A stretch of 64,000 bases of DNA from NCBI RefSeq assembly GCF_001936575.1, contig NZ_MSMP01000016.1, forward strand, positions 48,328 to 112,327, written 5' to 3'. The notes below the pieces were generated by a model, which did no database searches, was not told the DNA's origin, and saw only the letters and a program-made list of their open reading frames with translations. The stretch comes from Tenacibaculum agarivorans. GTDB lineage: Bacteria; Bacteroidota; Bacteroidia; Flavobacteriales; Flavobacteriaceae. Shown piece after piece: positions 8,623 through 17,067 of the stretch. Positions within the stretch are counted from its first letter, which is position 1, and each line of letters begins with the position of its first letter. Position numbers and translations under genes: made by a program.

Positions 8623-9036
8623 ATGAAAAGATTTTTAATTTTATCTCTGGCGGCTTTAAGTTTTTTATCATGTTCTGATTCTGATGATACTGAAAAAGCA
8701 GATAATTTGGACCCTATTATAGGAACATGGAAATTAGAAAAATTAGTAGAAACAGATACTAATGGTGATGAAATTGATGGTACTAATACATGTACTACTC
8801 AATCTAAGTTAGTATTCAATGCTAACGGAATTACAACATCTGAATTAGTTGGTGGACCAGATATGGATGGAAAATGTCAGTCAGATGGAGAAAAAACGGG
8901 AACTTGGCTAAACAATGGTAATAATGAATATCAAGTTTTAGAAGAAGGAGAAACTACCCCTGAAGTTTTCACTATCACATTTGAAGATAATAACACTAAA
9001 TTTACATCAGGCTCTGTTACTTGGAGAAAACAGTAA
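8623..9036 (+). CDS. lipocalin-like (Lipocalin_4 type) lipoprotein
   Basis: 137-residue lipoprotein: MKRFLILSLAALSFLSC signal with lipobox LSC, then an acidic linker and a small beta-barrel domain starting with the lipocalin-type GTWKLEKL. Cysteines at NTCTT and GKCQSD may pair. An in-frame ATG 33 bases upstream (8590) was rejected because it overlaps a promoter -7 box and would put 11 residues before the signal peptide. Proteins of this type are abundant outer-membrane lipoproteins of flavobacteria with unknown ligands. A strong terminator follows. Confidence 0.8.
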   Translation: MKRFLILSLAALSFLSCSDSDDTEKADNLDPIIGTWKLEKLVETDTNGDEIDGTNTCTTQSKLVFNANGITTSELVGGPDMDGKCQSDGEKTGTWLNNGNNEYQVLEEGETTPEVFTITFEDNNTKFTSGSVTWRKQ

Positions 9037-9060
9037 ATAAAGTTATTTACCATATTTAAT

Positions 9061-9095
9061 AAGCGAATTTAAATTGAATTAAATTCGCTTTTTTG
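9061..9095 (+). terminator. intrinsic terminator after the lipocalin-like gene
   Basis: Perfect 11-bp stem AAGCGAATTTA (9061-9071) / TAAATTCGCTT (9080-9090), 8-base loop, then a T run. Confidence 0.85.
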
Positions 9096-9179
9096 TTAAT
9101 AAAACTAAAACAACAAACAGATTTTCTTTTCCTAATTATATTATTTTCGCCATCTTTTATAAGATTAAGGGGGATTATA

Positions 9180-12158
9180 ATGAATGATAAAAACTGGCTA
9201 CAGTACTATAAAAATAGTTTAACAGACAGCGAGAATTTAGCTGTAGATATTGCTAAAATTAAAAACTTACAACATCAAAACAATTCGGATCTTAGCAATG
9301 CTTTTATCAATGCTAAACAAGCCACTCAATTAATTGATGCGGAAGAAAGAAGAATTAATAGATTACGCGGTATTCTAAAAAAAGATAGTAGTCAATGGCA
9401 TGAAATTGATAGCACTAAAATACTAATTGCCCCTTTTCATTTAGAATACCAAACCGATAATGCAAAATTTAAACAAAGACAAATCCACCCTTTTTGGATT
9501 TATGCATCCGTAAATCGATTAGGACAATTATCTGCACCTAAAGATATATTTCCATTAATCGTTCGTAATTATATGACTCCTATGGCGGATGTAAAAAATG
9601 ATTTCATTTTTACTTCCATAGATACTGTTTTAGATGCTAGAGAAATTGAACCTCCTGTGCCTGAAGACGAAAATGATGTTGTGCCTTGGGATGAATATTG
9701 GAATTACATTAATGAAGTATTTGAAGCCATAACGTTTAAGAATTTATCGCATTATAGAGCTGAAAAATACACTACTCAATATAAGTTGACTTATTTTGCA
9801 GTAAGTTCTAAAATTTCAACAGCTAAAAGTATATTATTCCTGTATGAAAATTTATTGGATTATGATGAGGAACTACCATTACTTTCTAAAATTATCAATC
9901 CTTCACAAATTGAAAAAAGAGATGCCATTACAGATGATGATTTTTTGAATTATAACCATTTACATTTGGGTCAAATGTCTAATCAGTTCCCTTTATCTGT
10001 TAGTCAACGTAAAACATTACTTTCTTATTTAGCAGCTAATGAAAGTTCAGTTACTGCCGTGAATGGTCCTCCAGGAACTGGTAAAACCACATTATTACAA
10101 AGCTTGGTAGCTACTGAAGTTGTTAAAAGTGCTATTATTGGTGAAGAACCTCCCATAGTATTAGCGTGTTCTAACAATAATCAAGCTGTAACCAATATTA
10201 TCGATAGTTTTATTAATTCAGCAAGTAGCTTGGTAGAATTATCTGAACGATGGATACCTGACTTTAAAGGATATGCTACATACTTACCTTCTAGTGGTAA
10301 AAATGAAAAATATTTAGGGGATATCAATTTCTTAAAAGGAAATTTATTTGGTCATGAAGGAACATTATGTAATCTTGAAAACGACGAATATTTAGAAGAC
10401 GCAGAATATTATTTTCTAACAAAATATTGCGACTATTTTAATGTTGAATGTGACGATTTAGAAGATGCTATTGAACACATACAAGATGAAATTGTAATTA
10501 TAGAAGAACTATTGATAGATAGTGTTGATTACCCAAATAACTATCTAAAATCAATAGAATATCTCAATAAACGACTCATACATCAAGAAGATCATATTGA
10601 TCGTGATCATCTCAATATTTCGAAACTCACAACTTGGAGAACTACTTTAAATGAGTTGAAAGCGGCTTATAAAAAACCGGATTTTCTTTCGCTGATTGCG
10701 CAATATTTTAAAGCAGATACTACAGAATTTACAGAAAATCAAGAACAATATATTTTTAAGGCATATGAAAATACACTTAATGATAAAGAAAAAGCCAATC
10801 AACTACTTAAAGAGCTTATCAATAATTTAAACATTGCATTACAAGCTAATTTAAAACTGAAAGATTGGAGACGAAAAACGAACATTCAGAATTTCCCTAT
10901 TCTAAAAGAAGATGAATTATGGGCTTCTGAATTTGAAAAACTCAACTCTAAAAACCCAACACCTCGTTTTTATTATGACGAGTTGGATGTTTCCTTACGT
11001 CATAAGGCCTTTTTATTAGCTACTCATTATTGGGAGGCTCGATGGCTCATTGCAACTAGAGAGATGTTAGAAGAAGATACTGAACGAGGAACTGGAGAGC
11101 AATCTATTATAATAAAATGGAAACGAAGAGCTATGCTAACTCCTTGTTTTGTTGGTACTTTTTACACAGCTCCAAGTCATTTCATATATAGTCAATATCA
11201 AGGTGAAAATGAAAACGGGAAACCAATTTTTGAGTATTTCCCTTTGTATAATTTTCTCGATTTATTAATTATTGATGAAGCTGGACAAGTTACTCCTGAA
11301 GTTAGTATTCCTGTATTTGCCATTGCTAAAAAAGCTTTTGTAGTTGGTGATTTAAAACAAATTGAACCCATATGGTCTATTCCTTCTAGAATAGATAAAG
11401 GAAATTTATCTAGTCTGAACATTATCCAACAAGAACAAGATATGCGTTATTTGGAAGACCTAGGTTTTTTGGCCTCTAATGGATGTATTATGAGAATGGC
11501 CCAAAATTCTTGTGAATTTGAAACACCAATCAATAATACCAAGGAACAAGGATTGATTTTATTAGAACATAGACGATGCAATGATGAAATCATTAATTTT
11601 TGTAACGAATTAGCGTATGGTGGTATTTTAAAACCTATGAAAGGTAAAGCTAGAGAAGGACAAGCTTTTCCTTCTATGATGGCGTATCATATAGAAGGCA
11701 TCAGTGAACGAAAATATAATAGCCGTCAAAATATTCAAGAAGTAAAAGCTATTATTACTTGGTTACAACAAAACAAAGAAACAATACAAGAGGCCTATGA
11801 TGTTGAGCAAATTGAAGAGGTCTTAGGAATTATAACTCCATTTGCTAGCCAAAAAGGTGAACTTTCTAAAGCCTTACTTGAAGCTGGTTTTAAAGTTAAC
11901 AATATCAAACTAGGTACAGTACACGCTTTACAAGGAGCGGAACGCAGTATCATCTTATTCAGCTCTGTATATACTAATGAAGATGAAGGCACAATGTTCT
12001 TTGAAAAAGATAACAAACCAAACATGTTAAATGTTTCAGTTTCTAGAGCTAAAGACAGCTTTATTTTATTTGGAGATACTAGAATTTTCGATGAGACTAA
12101 AGATACTCCTTCAGGGGTATTAAAAAAACATCTAAATATTTATGAAATGGCTAACTAA
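9180..12158 (+). CDS. large SF1 (UPF1/DNA2-like) AAA helicase
   Basis: 992-residue superfamily 1 helicase of the AAA_11/AAA_12 type. Walker A NGPPGTGKTT is at about residues 292-302, Walker B LLIIDEAGQ at about 697-704, the late motif HALQGAERS at about 915 and motif VI VSVSRAKDS at about 952. A long, partly coiled-coil insertion separates Walker A and B (about 390 residues). The ATG at 9180 is preceded by AAGGGGGA, a rare good Shine-Dalgarno for this phylum; the in-frame TTG at 9093 overlaps the preceding terminator and was rejected. It is a single gene flanked by terminators on both sides, with no partner nuclease or methylase. An RNA/DNA-unwinding role is certain only at family level; housekeeping RNA metabolism and defence both remain possible. 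Confidence 0.85.
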   Translation: MNDKNWLQYYKNSLTDSENLAVDIAKIKNLQHQNNSDLSNAFINAKQATQLIDAEERRINRLRGILKKDSSQWHEIDSTKILIAPFHLEYQTDNAKFKQRQIHPFWIYASVNRLGQLSAPKDIFPLIVRNYMTPMADVKNDFIFTSIDTVLDAREIEPPVPEDENDVVPWDEYWNYINEVFEAITFKNLSHYRAEKYTTQYKLTYFAVSSKISTAKSILFLYENLLDYDEELPLLSKIINPSQIEKRDAITDDDFLNYNHLHLGQMSNQFPLSVSQRKTLLSYLAANESSVTAVNGPPGTGKTTLLQSLVATEVVKSAIIGEEPPIVLACSNNNQAVTNIIDSFINSASSLVELSERWIPDFKGYATYLPSSGKNEKYLGDINFLKGNLFGHEGTLCNLENDEYLEDAEYYFLTKYCDYFNVECDDLEDAIEHIQDEIVIIEELLIDSVDYPNNYLKSIEYLNKRLIHQEDHIDRDHLNISKLTTWRTTLNELKAAYKKPDFLSLIAQYFKADTTEFTENQEQYIFKAYENTLNDKEKANQLLKELINNLNIALQANLKLKDWRRKTNIQNFPILKEDELWASEFEKLNSKNPTPRFYYDELDVSLRHKAFLLATHYWEARWLIATREMLEEDTERGTGEQSIIIKWKRRAMLTPCFVGTFYTAPSHFIYSQYQGENENGKPIFEYFPLYNFLDLLIIDEAGQVTPEVSIPVFAIAKKAFVVGDLKQIEPIWSIPSRIDKGNLSSLNIIQQEQDMRYLEDLGFLASNGCIMRMAQNSCEFETPINNTKEQGLILLEHRRCNDEIINFCNELAYGGILKPMKGKAREGQAFPSMMAYHIEGISERKYNSRQNIQEVKAIITWLQQNKETIQEAYDVEQIEEVLGIITPFASQKGELSKALLEAGFKVNNIKLGTVHALQGAERSIILFSSVYTNEDEGTMFFEKDNKPNMLNVSVSRAKDSFILFGDTRIFDETKDTPSGVLKKHLNIYEMAN

Positions 12159-12180
12159 TAATTAAATTTCTATTCATAAA

Positions 12181-12226
12181 GAAGCTGTCAGATATATAAA
12201 TATTGTTTATCTGACAGCTTCTCATT
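12181..12226. terminator. bidirectional terminator between the helicase and the GG-leader peptide gene
   Basis: 14-bp perfect stem GAAGCTGTCAGATA (12181-12194) / TATCTGACAGCTTC (12208-12221) between two convergent genes. A T-rich tract follows on the plus strand; the minus-strand tail is weaker. Confidence 0.85.
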
Positions 12227-12228
12227 TT

Positions 12229-12417
12229 TTATAATAATACACATTCTTTAAATCCTCTTCCATTATCTAGACAAAAATAATCTCCTATATAACCGTCTCC
12301 TAAAAAGAAACAGTCTCTTATAGTATTACAAGGCACTATACCTCTCATTCCTCCATTAATTATTTGCTGTTGTTTTTTATTTAACTTTTTTCCTAACGCT
12401 AAAATGTTTTTTTTCAT
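12229..12417 (-). CDS. double-glycine-leader bacteriocin-like secreted peptide
   Basis: 62-residue prepeptide. Residues 1-23 (MKKNILALGKKLNKKQQQ, then IINGG) match the Bacteroidota double-glycine leader pattern (LxKxxQxxIxGG), normally cut after GG by a C39-peptidase ABC exporter. The predicted mature part is about 39 residues, from MRGIVPC to the end, with four cysteines (PC, DC, FC, EC) and several glycines, suggesting two disulfides or another post-translational modification. No C39 transporter, immunity protein or modification enzyme is adjacent, so the exporter must be elsewhere. The gene is monocistronic: the rocD terminator lies upstream and a bidirectional terminator downstream. Bacteriocin activity is inferred; a signalling peptide is equally possible. 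Confidence 0.72.
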   Translation of the reverse strand: MKKNILALGKKLNKKQQQIINGGMRGIVPCNTIRDCFFLGDGYIGDYFCLDNGRGFKECVLL

Positions 12418-12484
12418 GATATATTAAATTTAATAGGTTAATACCTTAAATTTAAGCAAGATCCTTGTAAAAAACTGACAATTA

Positions 12485-12515
12485 ATGATTTCCTACTGTA
12501 AAAAGTGGAAATCAT
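12485..12515. repeat. inverted repeat upstream of the GG-leader peptide gene
   Basis: ATGATTTCC (12485-12493) and GGAAATCAT (12507-12515) are exact reverse complements; the inner ACT/AGT bases extend the stem with one bulge. No T run follows. It lies about 70-100 bases upstream of the peptide start, where an operator could sit, and just after the rocD terminator. Confidence 0.5.
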
Positions 12516-12544
12516 AAGCATTTCATGAGGAAAACAAGTAATAC

Positions 12545-12573
12545 AAAAAAAGCGACCTAAAGGTCGCTTTTTC
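12545..12573 (-). terminator. intrinsic terminator of rocD
   Basis: Stem AGCGACCT (12551-12558) / AGGTCGCT (12561-12568) followed on the minus strand by a run of seven T; it starts within a few bases of the rocD stop codon. Confidence 0.88.
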
Positions 12574-13854
12574 TTATGCTTCGTATTCTAAAATTGTTTT
12601 CTTAATAATAGAAATACAATCTCTTAATTGTTCTTCGTTCATTACCAATGGTGGTGCAAAACGAATAATATTTCCGTGAGTAGGTTTCGCTAATAATCCG
12701 TTATCACGTAATTTCATACAAATATTCCAAGCTGTTTTACTGTCTTCAGTATCGTTAATTACAATAGCGTTTAACAACCCTCTTCCTCTAACTAAAGTTA
12801 CCAATTCAGTTTCTTCAACTAACTTACCTACTTCTTCTCTAAAAATTTCTCCCAATCGGTATGCGTTTTCAGCTAACTTCTCTTCCTTAACAACCTCTAA
12901 AGCTGCAATTGCTACTGCTGCGGCAATTGGATTCCCTCCAAAAGTAGAACCATGATTACCAGGGCGAATAACATTCATTACATCATCATTAGCTAAAACA
13001 GCAGAAACAGGGTATGCTCCACCAGACAATGCTTTCCCTAAAATTAATACGTCAGGTTTTACATCTGGAGTATTAGAACAATTCTTATTATCGCAACTAC
13101 AGTTACCACAAGTTGCTAATAATCTACCTGTTCTAGCAATCCCAGTTTGTACCTCATCGGCTATAAATAATACATTATGCTTTTCACATAGCGCTTTAGC
13201 TCCTGTTAAATACCCTTCAGAAGGCACATAAACACCTGCTTCACCTTGAATAGGTTCCACTAAAAATGCAGCTACATTTGTATTGTTTTCTAAAGCATTT
13301 GCTAAAGCTTCTAGATTATCATATTCTATTTTAATAAATCCTTCTGTATATGGACCAAAATTTTCTCTTGCTACTGGATCGTTAGAAAAAGAAATAATTG
13401 TAGTTGTTCTTCCATGGAAGTTATTTTCGCATACAATAATCTGTGCTTCATTTTCAGCTATTCCTTTCTTCTCATAAGCCCATTTTCTCGAAATCTTTAA
13501 AGCAGTCTCTACAGCTTCTGCCCCAGTATTCATTGGTAATAACTTATCAAAACCAAAATATTCAGTAGCATACTTTTCATATTGCCCTAACATATCATTG
13601 TAAAACGCTCTAGACGTTAATGTTAACGTTTTCGCTTGCTCAACCATTGCATTCACAATTTTCGGATGGCAGTGTCCTTGATTTACTGCAGAATACGCAG
13701 ACAAGAAATCGTAATATTTCTTACCTTCTACATCCCATACATACACACCTTCTCCTTTACTTAATACCACAGGTAAAGGGTGATAGTTGTGTGCTCCGTA
13801 ATTGTTTTCTAAGTCGATTGCTTGCTGTGAAGTTAATTTTTCTAAAACAGCCAT
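12574..13854 (-). CDS. rocD: ornithine aminotransferase (ornithine--oxo-acid transaminase)
   Basis: 426-residue class III PLP aminotransferase that converts ornithine and 2-oxoglutarate to glutamate-5-semialdehyde and glutamate, linking arginine breakdown to proline and glutamate. Seen: [13 protein letters not shown] (PLP phosphate region), [17 protein letters not shown] and the PLP lysine Lys274 in LGKALSGG. The length and N-terminal half match ornithine aminotransferases well. A cysteine cluster C249-x2-C-x1-C-x4-C259 sits just before the active-site lysine, absent from textbook enzymes. A single gene with its own terminator; 141 bases separate its start from the DUF6768 gene stop upstream. 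Confidence 0.93.
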   Translation of the reverse strand: MAVLEKLTSQQAIDLENNYGAHNYHPLPVVLSKGEGVYVWDVEGKKYYDFLSAYSAVNQGHCHPKIVNAMVEQAKTLTLTSRAFYNDMLGQYEKYATEYFGFDKLLPMNTGAEAVETALKISRKWAYEKKGIAENEAQIIVCENNFHGRTTTIISFSNDPVARENFGPYTEGFIKIEYDNLEALANALENNTNVAAFLVEPIQGEAGVYVPSEGYLTGAKALCEKHNVLFIADEVQTGIARTGRLLATCGNCSCDNKNCSNTPDVKPDVLILGKALSGGAYPVSAVLANDDVMNVIRPGNHGSTFGGNPIAAAVAIAALEVVKEEKLAENAYRLGEIFREEVGKLVEETELVTLVRGRGLLNAIVINDTEDSKTAWNICMKLRDNGLLAKPTHGNIIRFAPPLVMNEEQLRDCISIIKKTILEYEA

Positions 13855-13995
13855 TTCTTTAATTTTTAAAAATGTATAAAATAACCATTCCTACTATACC
13901 TTTATTCTTTCGAGAAATCGAAAAAGCAGCGTGGGAGAGAAATCATCCCTAAAAGAGGGTGCAATTTATTAAATACTTAGTGCTTTTATACAATC

Positions 13996-14379
13996 TTAAT
14001 CAGATATTTTTCCAGATAAAGATGAAACTTGTAATTCTAAACGTTTAATTTCTCGTAACAACGCTCTTTTATCCATTTGCATCCAAGTATAAAATTTCAA
14101 CATAGATGAGGCCATTATACTCAAAGCTCCAAAAATTCCCCAACGAATTAATTCATTAGTCTCTTCGGTATTAAAAAACTGAATCGCACAATAAACAAAC
14201 ACTACAAACCAAATCAACTGTACAATACTAATTGTAATTGTCATCCATCTATTTTTTCCTTTAAAAATACCAAACATCATTTGGAAAATGTTCTGCTCGT
14301 TCAATTCATCATAAAACTTTGCTTCTTCTTCACTTAACGTTTCTTTTATCAACTCATCTATTTCTCTAAAATTTTTCAT
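13996..14379 (-). CDS. DUF6768 membrane protein, partner of the ECF sigma factor
   Basis: 127-residue protein with two hydrophobic segments (about residues 49-68 and 80-97), an N-terminal acidic helix and a C-terminal coiled coil (ALLREIKRLELQVSSLSGKI). It fits DUF6768, found next to ECF sigma factor genes in Bacteroidota. Its start overlaps the sigma gene's end by 14 bases, so the two are translationally coupled. A membrane-bound regulator or anti-sigma role is inferred from position only; there is no zinc-binding HxxxCxxC motif. Confidence 0.78.
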   Translation of the reverse strand: MKNFREIDELIKETLSEEEAKFYDELNEQNIFQMMFGIFKGKNRWMTITISIVQLIWFVVFVYCAIQFFNTEETNELIRWGIFGALSIMASSMLKFYTWMQMDKRALLREIKRLELQVSSLSGKISD

Positions 14380-14926
14380 TTGTTTTATATTTAATCATTG
14401 TTTTCTTTAATAATTCTCTACCATAGAACAATCTGGATTTTACAGTTCCTAAAGAGATTCTAAGTAATGTGCTAATTTCTTTTAACGAGTAACTTTCTAC
14501 ATAAAACAACTGTAAAACCTCCTGATGTTCTATACTTAATTTTTTAATTTCTTTTAATAATTGATTTTTGACTTCATTATTAGAAGTACTATCTTCTGTG
14601 GTAACTTGGAATGTGTTTTTATATTCTTCGTTCTTTTTATCTATCTTTTTTTGAAATCGTAAAAAATCAATTGCTTTTCTATTTACTATACGTATTGCCC
14701 AGTTTTTAAATTTTTTAGGATCTTCTAATTTTTGTAATTTGTTATATACTATAATCCAACTCTCTTGAGCTATATCTTTAGCTAAGTCAACATCCTTAAC
14801 ATACCAATATCCTAACTTACAAAATGACACATGCCATCTTTTTACCAGCGATACAAATGCTTTATTATCTCCGGATTGAAATGCTGAAACTAATTCTGCA
14901 TCAATCTCTTTGCTCATGTTCTTCAT
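14366..14926 (-). CDS. ECF-type RNA polymerase sigma factor
   Basis: 186-residue sigma-70 family (ECF) factor. Region 2 covers residues about 25-95 (DIAQESWIIVYNKLQKL, then KNWAIRIVNRKAIDFLR) and region 4 about 125-178 (LSIEHQEVLQLFYVE, YSLKEISTLLRISLGTVKSRL). It lacks a region 3, as expected for ECF factors. Two ATGs (14926 and 14917) are possible starts. An ECF-like promoter (TGAACC-N15-CGTCTA) is directly upstream, suggesting autoregulation. The DUF6768 gene follows with an overlap. Confidence 0.92.
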   Translation of the reverse strand: MKNMSKEIDAELVSAFQSGDNKAFVSLVKRWHVSFCKLGYWYVKDVDLAKDIAQESWIIVYNKLQKLEDPKKFKNWAIRIVNRKAIDFLRFQKKIDKKNEEYKNTFQVTTEDSTSNNEVKNQLLKEIKKLSIEHQEVLQLFYVESYSLKEISTLLRISLGTVKSRLFYGRELLKKTMIKYKTNEKF

Positions 14927-14944
14927 AGATTAAACTTCATAACA

Positions 14945-14971
14945 TAGACGTATAAAATGGCAGAAGGTTCA
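14945..14971 (-). promoter_or_regulatory. candidate ECF-sigma autoregulatory promoter
   Basis: The minus strand shows TGAACC (14966-14971) and CGTCTA (14945-14950) separated by 15 bases, the form of ECF -35 (TGAAC) and -10 (CGTC) elements, ending about 19 bases before the sigma gene. It differs from the TAnnTTTG housekeeping boxes elsewhere in the window. Confidence 0.55.
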
Positions 14972-15136
14972 TTTATTTTTAAAAATTCCTGTAACTTTTT
15001 TATAACAAGCACTAACTCGCATCATTTCTCGGTGACTTTTAAGTCGTTTTTTTGTCTAAAAAATAGAAACCATAAAAAAAACAGTATATTATAGCCGTAA
15101 AATATTGAATATATTAACAATTTAAACCCCAAAATC

Positions 15137-15490
15137 ATGAAATTATTCAAAAAAATCGTCCCATTTTTTTTAATTGTAGCAATGGCTTTTTTTCAAAGTT
15201 GTTCTGGTTGTGATAATGAAAACCCAACAGCTAGAGTTACTAATCAAGGTACAGATGAGGTAAGTGTTCAGGTAAAAACTACAGGAGGAAATACCGAAAA
15301 CATCAATAACATAGAATCTGGACAATCTTCACCCACAACCAGCTACTCACCAGGGGAAATCACCTACACTGTAGTACTAAAAAGTGGAACAGAATTAGTT
15401 AAAACAGTAAATGTTAACTTTTGCGAGGACTACGTAATTATTGTAAAAAGCGACAATACCATAGACATTACTACTACTCCGAGAGACTAA
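15137..15490 (+). CDS. small secreted lipoprotein of unknown function
   Basis: 117-residue lipoprotein: basic N-terminus, hydrophobic core and lipobox FQSC (Cys22), then a Cys (SGC) and a single small all-beta domain of about 90 residues resembling an Ig-like or DUF4382-like sandwich (ARVTNQGTDEVSVQVKTT, ITYTVVLKSGTELVKTVNV). A last Cys lies in NFCEDY. No recognised family or catalytic motif. It is divergent from the ECF sigma gene and could be one of its targets, as a half-matching ECF-like element lies at 15033-15058. It is followed by a strong terminator. Confidence 0.7.
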   Translation: MKLFKKIVPFFLIVAMAFFQSCSGCDNENPTARVTNQGTDEVSVQVKTTGGNTENINNIESGQSSPTTSYSPGEITYTVVLKSGTELVKTVNVNFCEDYVIIVKSDNTIDITTTPRD

Positions 15491-15511
15491 AAGATTTCTA
15501 GAAAAAATAAC

Positions 15512-15548
15512 AAGACCACCTAAAAAACTTTTTTGGTGGTCTTTTTTA
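15512..15548 (+). terminator. intrinsic terminator after the small lipoprotein
   Basis: Stem AAGACCACC (15512-15520) / GGTGGTCTT (15535-15543), extendable through the A6/T6 inner bases, followed by a T run. Confidence 0.88.
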
Positions 15549-15581
15549 TTACATTTTAGGCATTAAACCACCAGTATTTTC

Positions 15582-15589
15582 TAATTTTG
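15582..15589 (+). promoter_or_regulatory. Bacteroidota -7 promoter box for rlmD
   Basis: TAATTTTG, an exact TAnnTTTG match 21 bases before the rlmD start codon. Confidence 0.5.
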
Positions 15590-15609
15590 CATTCCTTAAA
15601 CAGTAAGTA

Positions 15610-17061
15610 ATGCCAAGAAGAGAACGCAATAAATTTGTGAAACGAGGAGAAATCATTGAATTATTAATTGAAGACTATGCCTTCGGTGGAAAAGGAGCTG
15701 GTAGAATTCGTTCAGAACTAGGTGAATTTGTAGTTTTTGTGCATAATACCTTACCGGGTCAGTTAGTTAAAGCTAAAGTAACAAAGTCTCAAAAAAGCTA
15801 TGCAGAATGTAAGCTAATTGAAGTAATAGAAGAATCTAAAGATGAAATTGCTACAGATTTTCAGGAAATTCCTGGAGCGCCGTATATTAAATTACCTATT
15901 GAAAAGCAACATGAATACAAGTATAGTAGTACTATGACATTATTCAAAAAATTTGCAAAAATAGATGATATTGAAGCTTATTTTGATGAATTTGTAACTT
16001 CACCAAATGTATACCATTACAGAAATAAAATGGTGTATAGTTTTTCTGCTATTGGTTTTGACGCAGCAATAAATTCAGATGTAGATGAATTTACATTAGG
16101 TTTTAAAAGACGTGGTGTATGGTGGATGGGAGAAAACTTAGATAAAGACAGTGGTCTTTTTGATGCAGAGTTAGAAAATAATTTAAAAAATATTAGACAA
16201 TATTGCGAGGCCACAAATCTAGAACCATGGCACGGACCTCGAAAAGAAGGATTTTTTAGACATCTTATTGTCCGTAAATCATATAAAACTGATGAACTTT
16301 TATTCGGATTAACAACTACATCTAAAGAATTATCTAAGTTTAGTGTTAAAAAATTTGCAGACTACTTAGTGGAACTATTTGGAGATCGTGTTGCAGGAGT
16401 TTTACATATTATTAATGACGATATTGGTGATAGAGATATACCAACTAATGGTAGTACAAAATTAATCTACGGTAAAAATAAAATAGTAGAAGAGTTATTA
16501 CACTTGAATTTTGAAATCAGTATGGAAAGCTTTTTTCAAACCAATCCTAAATCAGCAGAAAAATTATATAGTAAGGTTGTTGAATATGCTTTAGAAAATA
16601 AAGAAGCTATTGACAATACTGTAGTCATGGATTTGTTTTGTGGAACAGGAACCATCGGTCAAATTTTAGCATCTAATAGTAATAACACAAAAATAATTGG
16701 TGTAGATATTGTAGCTTCTGCCATTGAAGATGCGAAAAAGAATGCTCAAAGAAATCATATTGAAGGAGTTGAATTTTACGCTGCTGATGTAGGCAAGTTT
16801 TTAACGGAACATCCTCAATATAAAAATAAAATTAGAACTATAATTCTCGATCCAGCTAGAGCAGGAATTGCTCCAAAAACACTTAAAAAAATCATAAATC
16901 TAAATGCAGATAGAATGGTTTATGTATCTTGTAACCCAGCAACACAGGCAAGAGATACAGAGCAATTAAATGAAGCAGGATACCAAATAAAAAAAATCAG
17001 CTTAGTAGACCAGTTTCCTCATACTGCCCATATTGAAACTGTTGTTTTGTTTGAAAAATAA
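15610..17061 (+). CDS. rlmD: 23S rRNA (uracil-C5)-methyltransferase RlmD family
   Basis: 483-residue RumA/TrmA-family enzyme that methylates a uridine at C5 in 23S rRNA (U1939 in E. coli) using SAM. An N-terminal TRAM domain (IIELLIEDYAFGGKGAGRI) is followed by a central domain, then the Rossmann methyltransferase: FFQTNPKSAEKL, DLFCGTGTIGQ (about residues 341-351), ILDPARAGI, and VYVSCNPATQARD with the catalytic Cys near residue 440. The four iron-sulfur cysteines of E. coli RlmD are absent; the region has FQEIPGAPYIKLPIEKQ instead. The subfamily could also act on tRNA or another rRNA site. First gene of a probable operon with DUF6452 and DUF6048. Confidence 0.85.
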   Translation: MPRRERNKFVKRGEIIELLIEDYAFGGKGAGRIRSELGEFVVFVHNTLPGQLVKAKVTKSQKSYAECKLIEVIEESKDEIATDFQEIPGAPYIKLPIEKQHEYKYSSTMTLFKKFAKIDDIEAYFDEFVTSPNVYHYRNKMVYSFSAIGFDAAINSDVDEFTLGFKRRGVWWMGENLDKDSGLFDAELENNLKNIRQYCEATNLEPWHGPRKEGFFRHLIVRKSYKTDELLFGLTTTSKELSKFSVKKFADYLVELFGDRVAGVLHIINDDIGDRDIPTNGSTKLIYGKNKIVEELLHLNFEISMESFFQTNPKSAEKLYSKVVEYALENKEAIDNTVVMDLFCGTGTIGQILASNSNNTKIIGVDIVASAIEDAKKNAQRNHIEGVEFYAADVGKFLTEHPQYKNKIRTIILDPARAGIAPKTLKKIINLNADRMVYVSCNPATQARDTEQLNEAGYQIKKISLVDQFPHTAHIETVVLFEK

Positions 17062-17067
17062 TACTAG

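Noticed and set aside
9093..9179. TTG start giving a 29-residue longer helicase
   Set aside because: It overlaps the terminator of the preceding gene; the ATG at 9180 has a strong Shine-Dalgarno.
13930..13970. Small hairpin ATCCCTAAAAGAGGGT between DUF6768 and rocD
   Set aside because: Stem of only about 5 bp and no T run; not strong enough for a terminator or RNA call.
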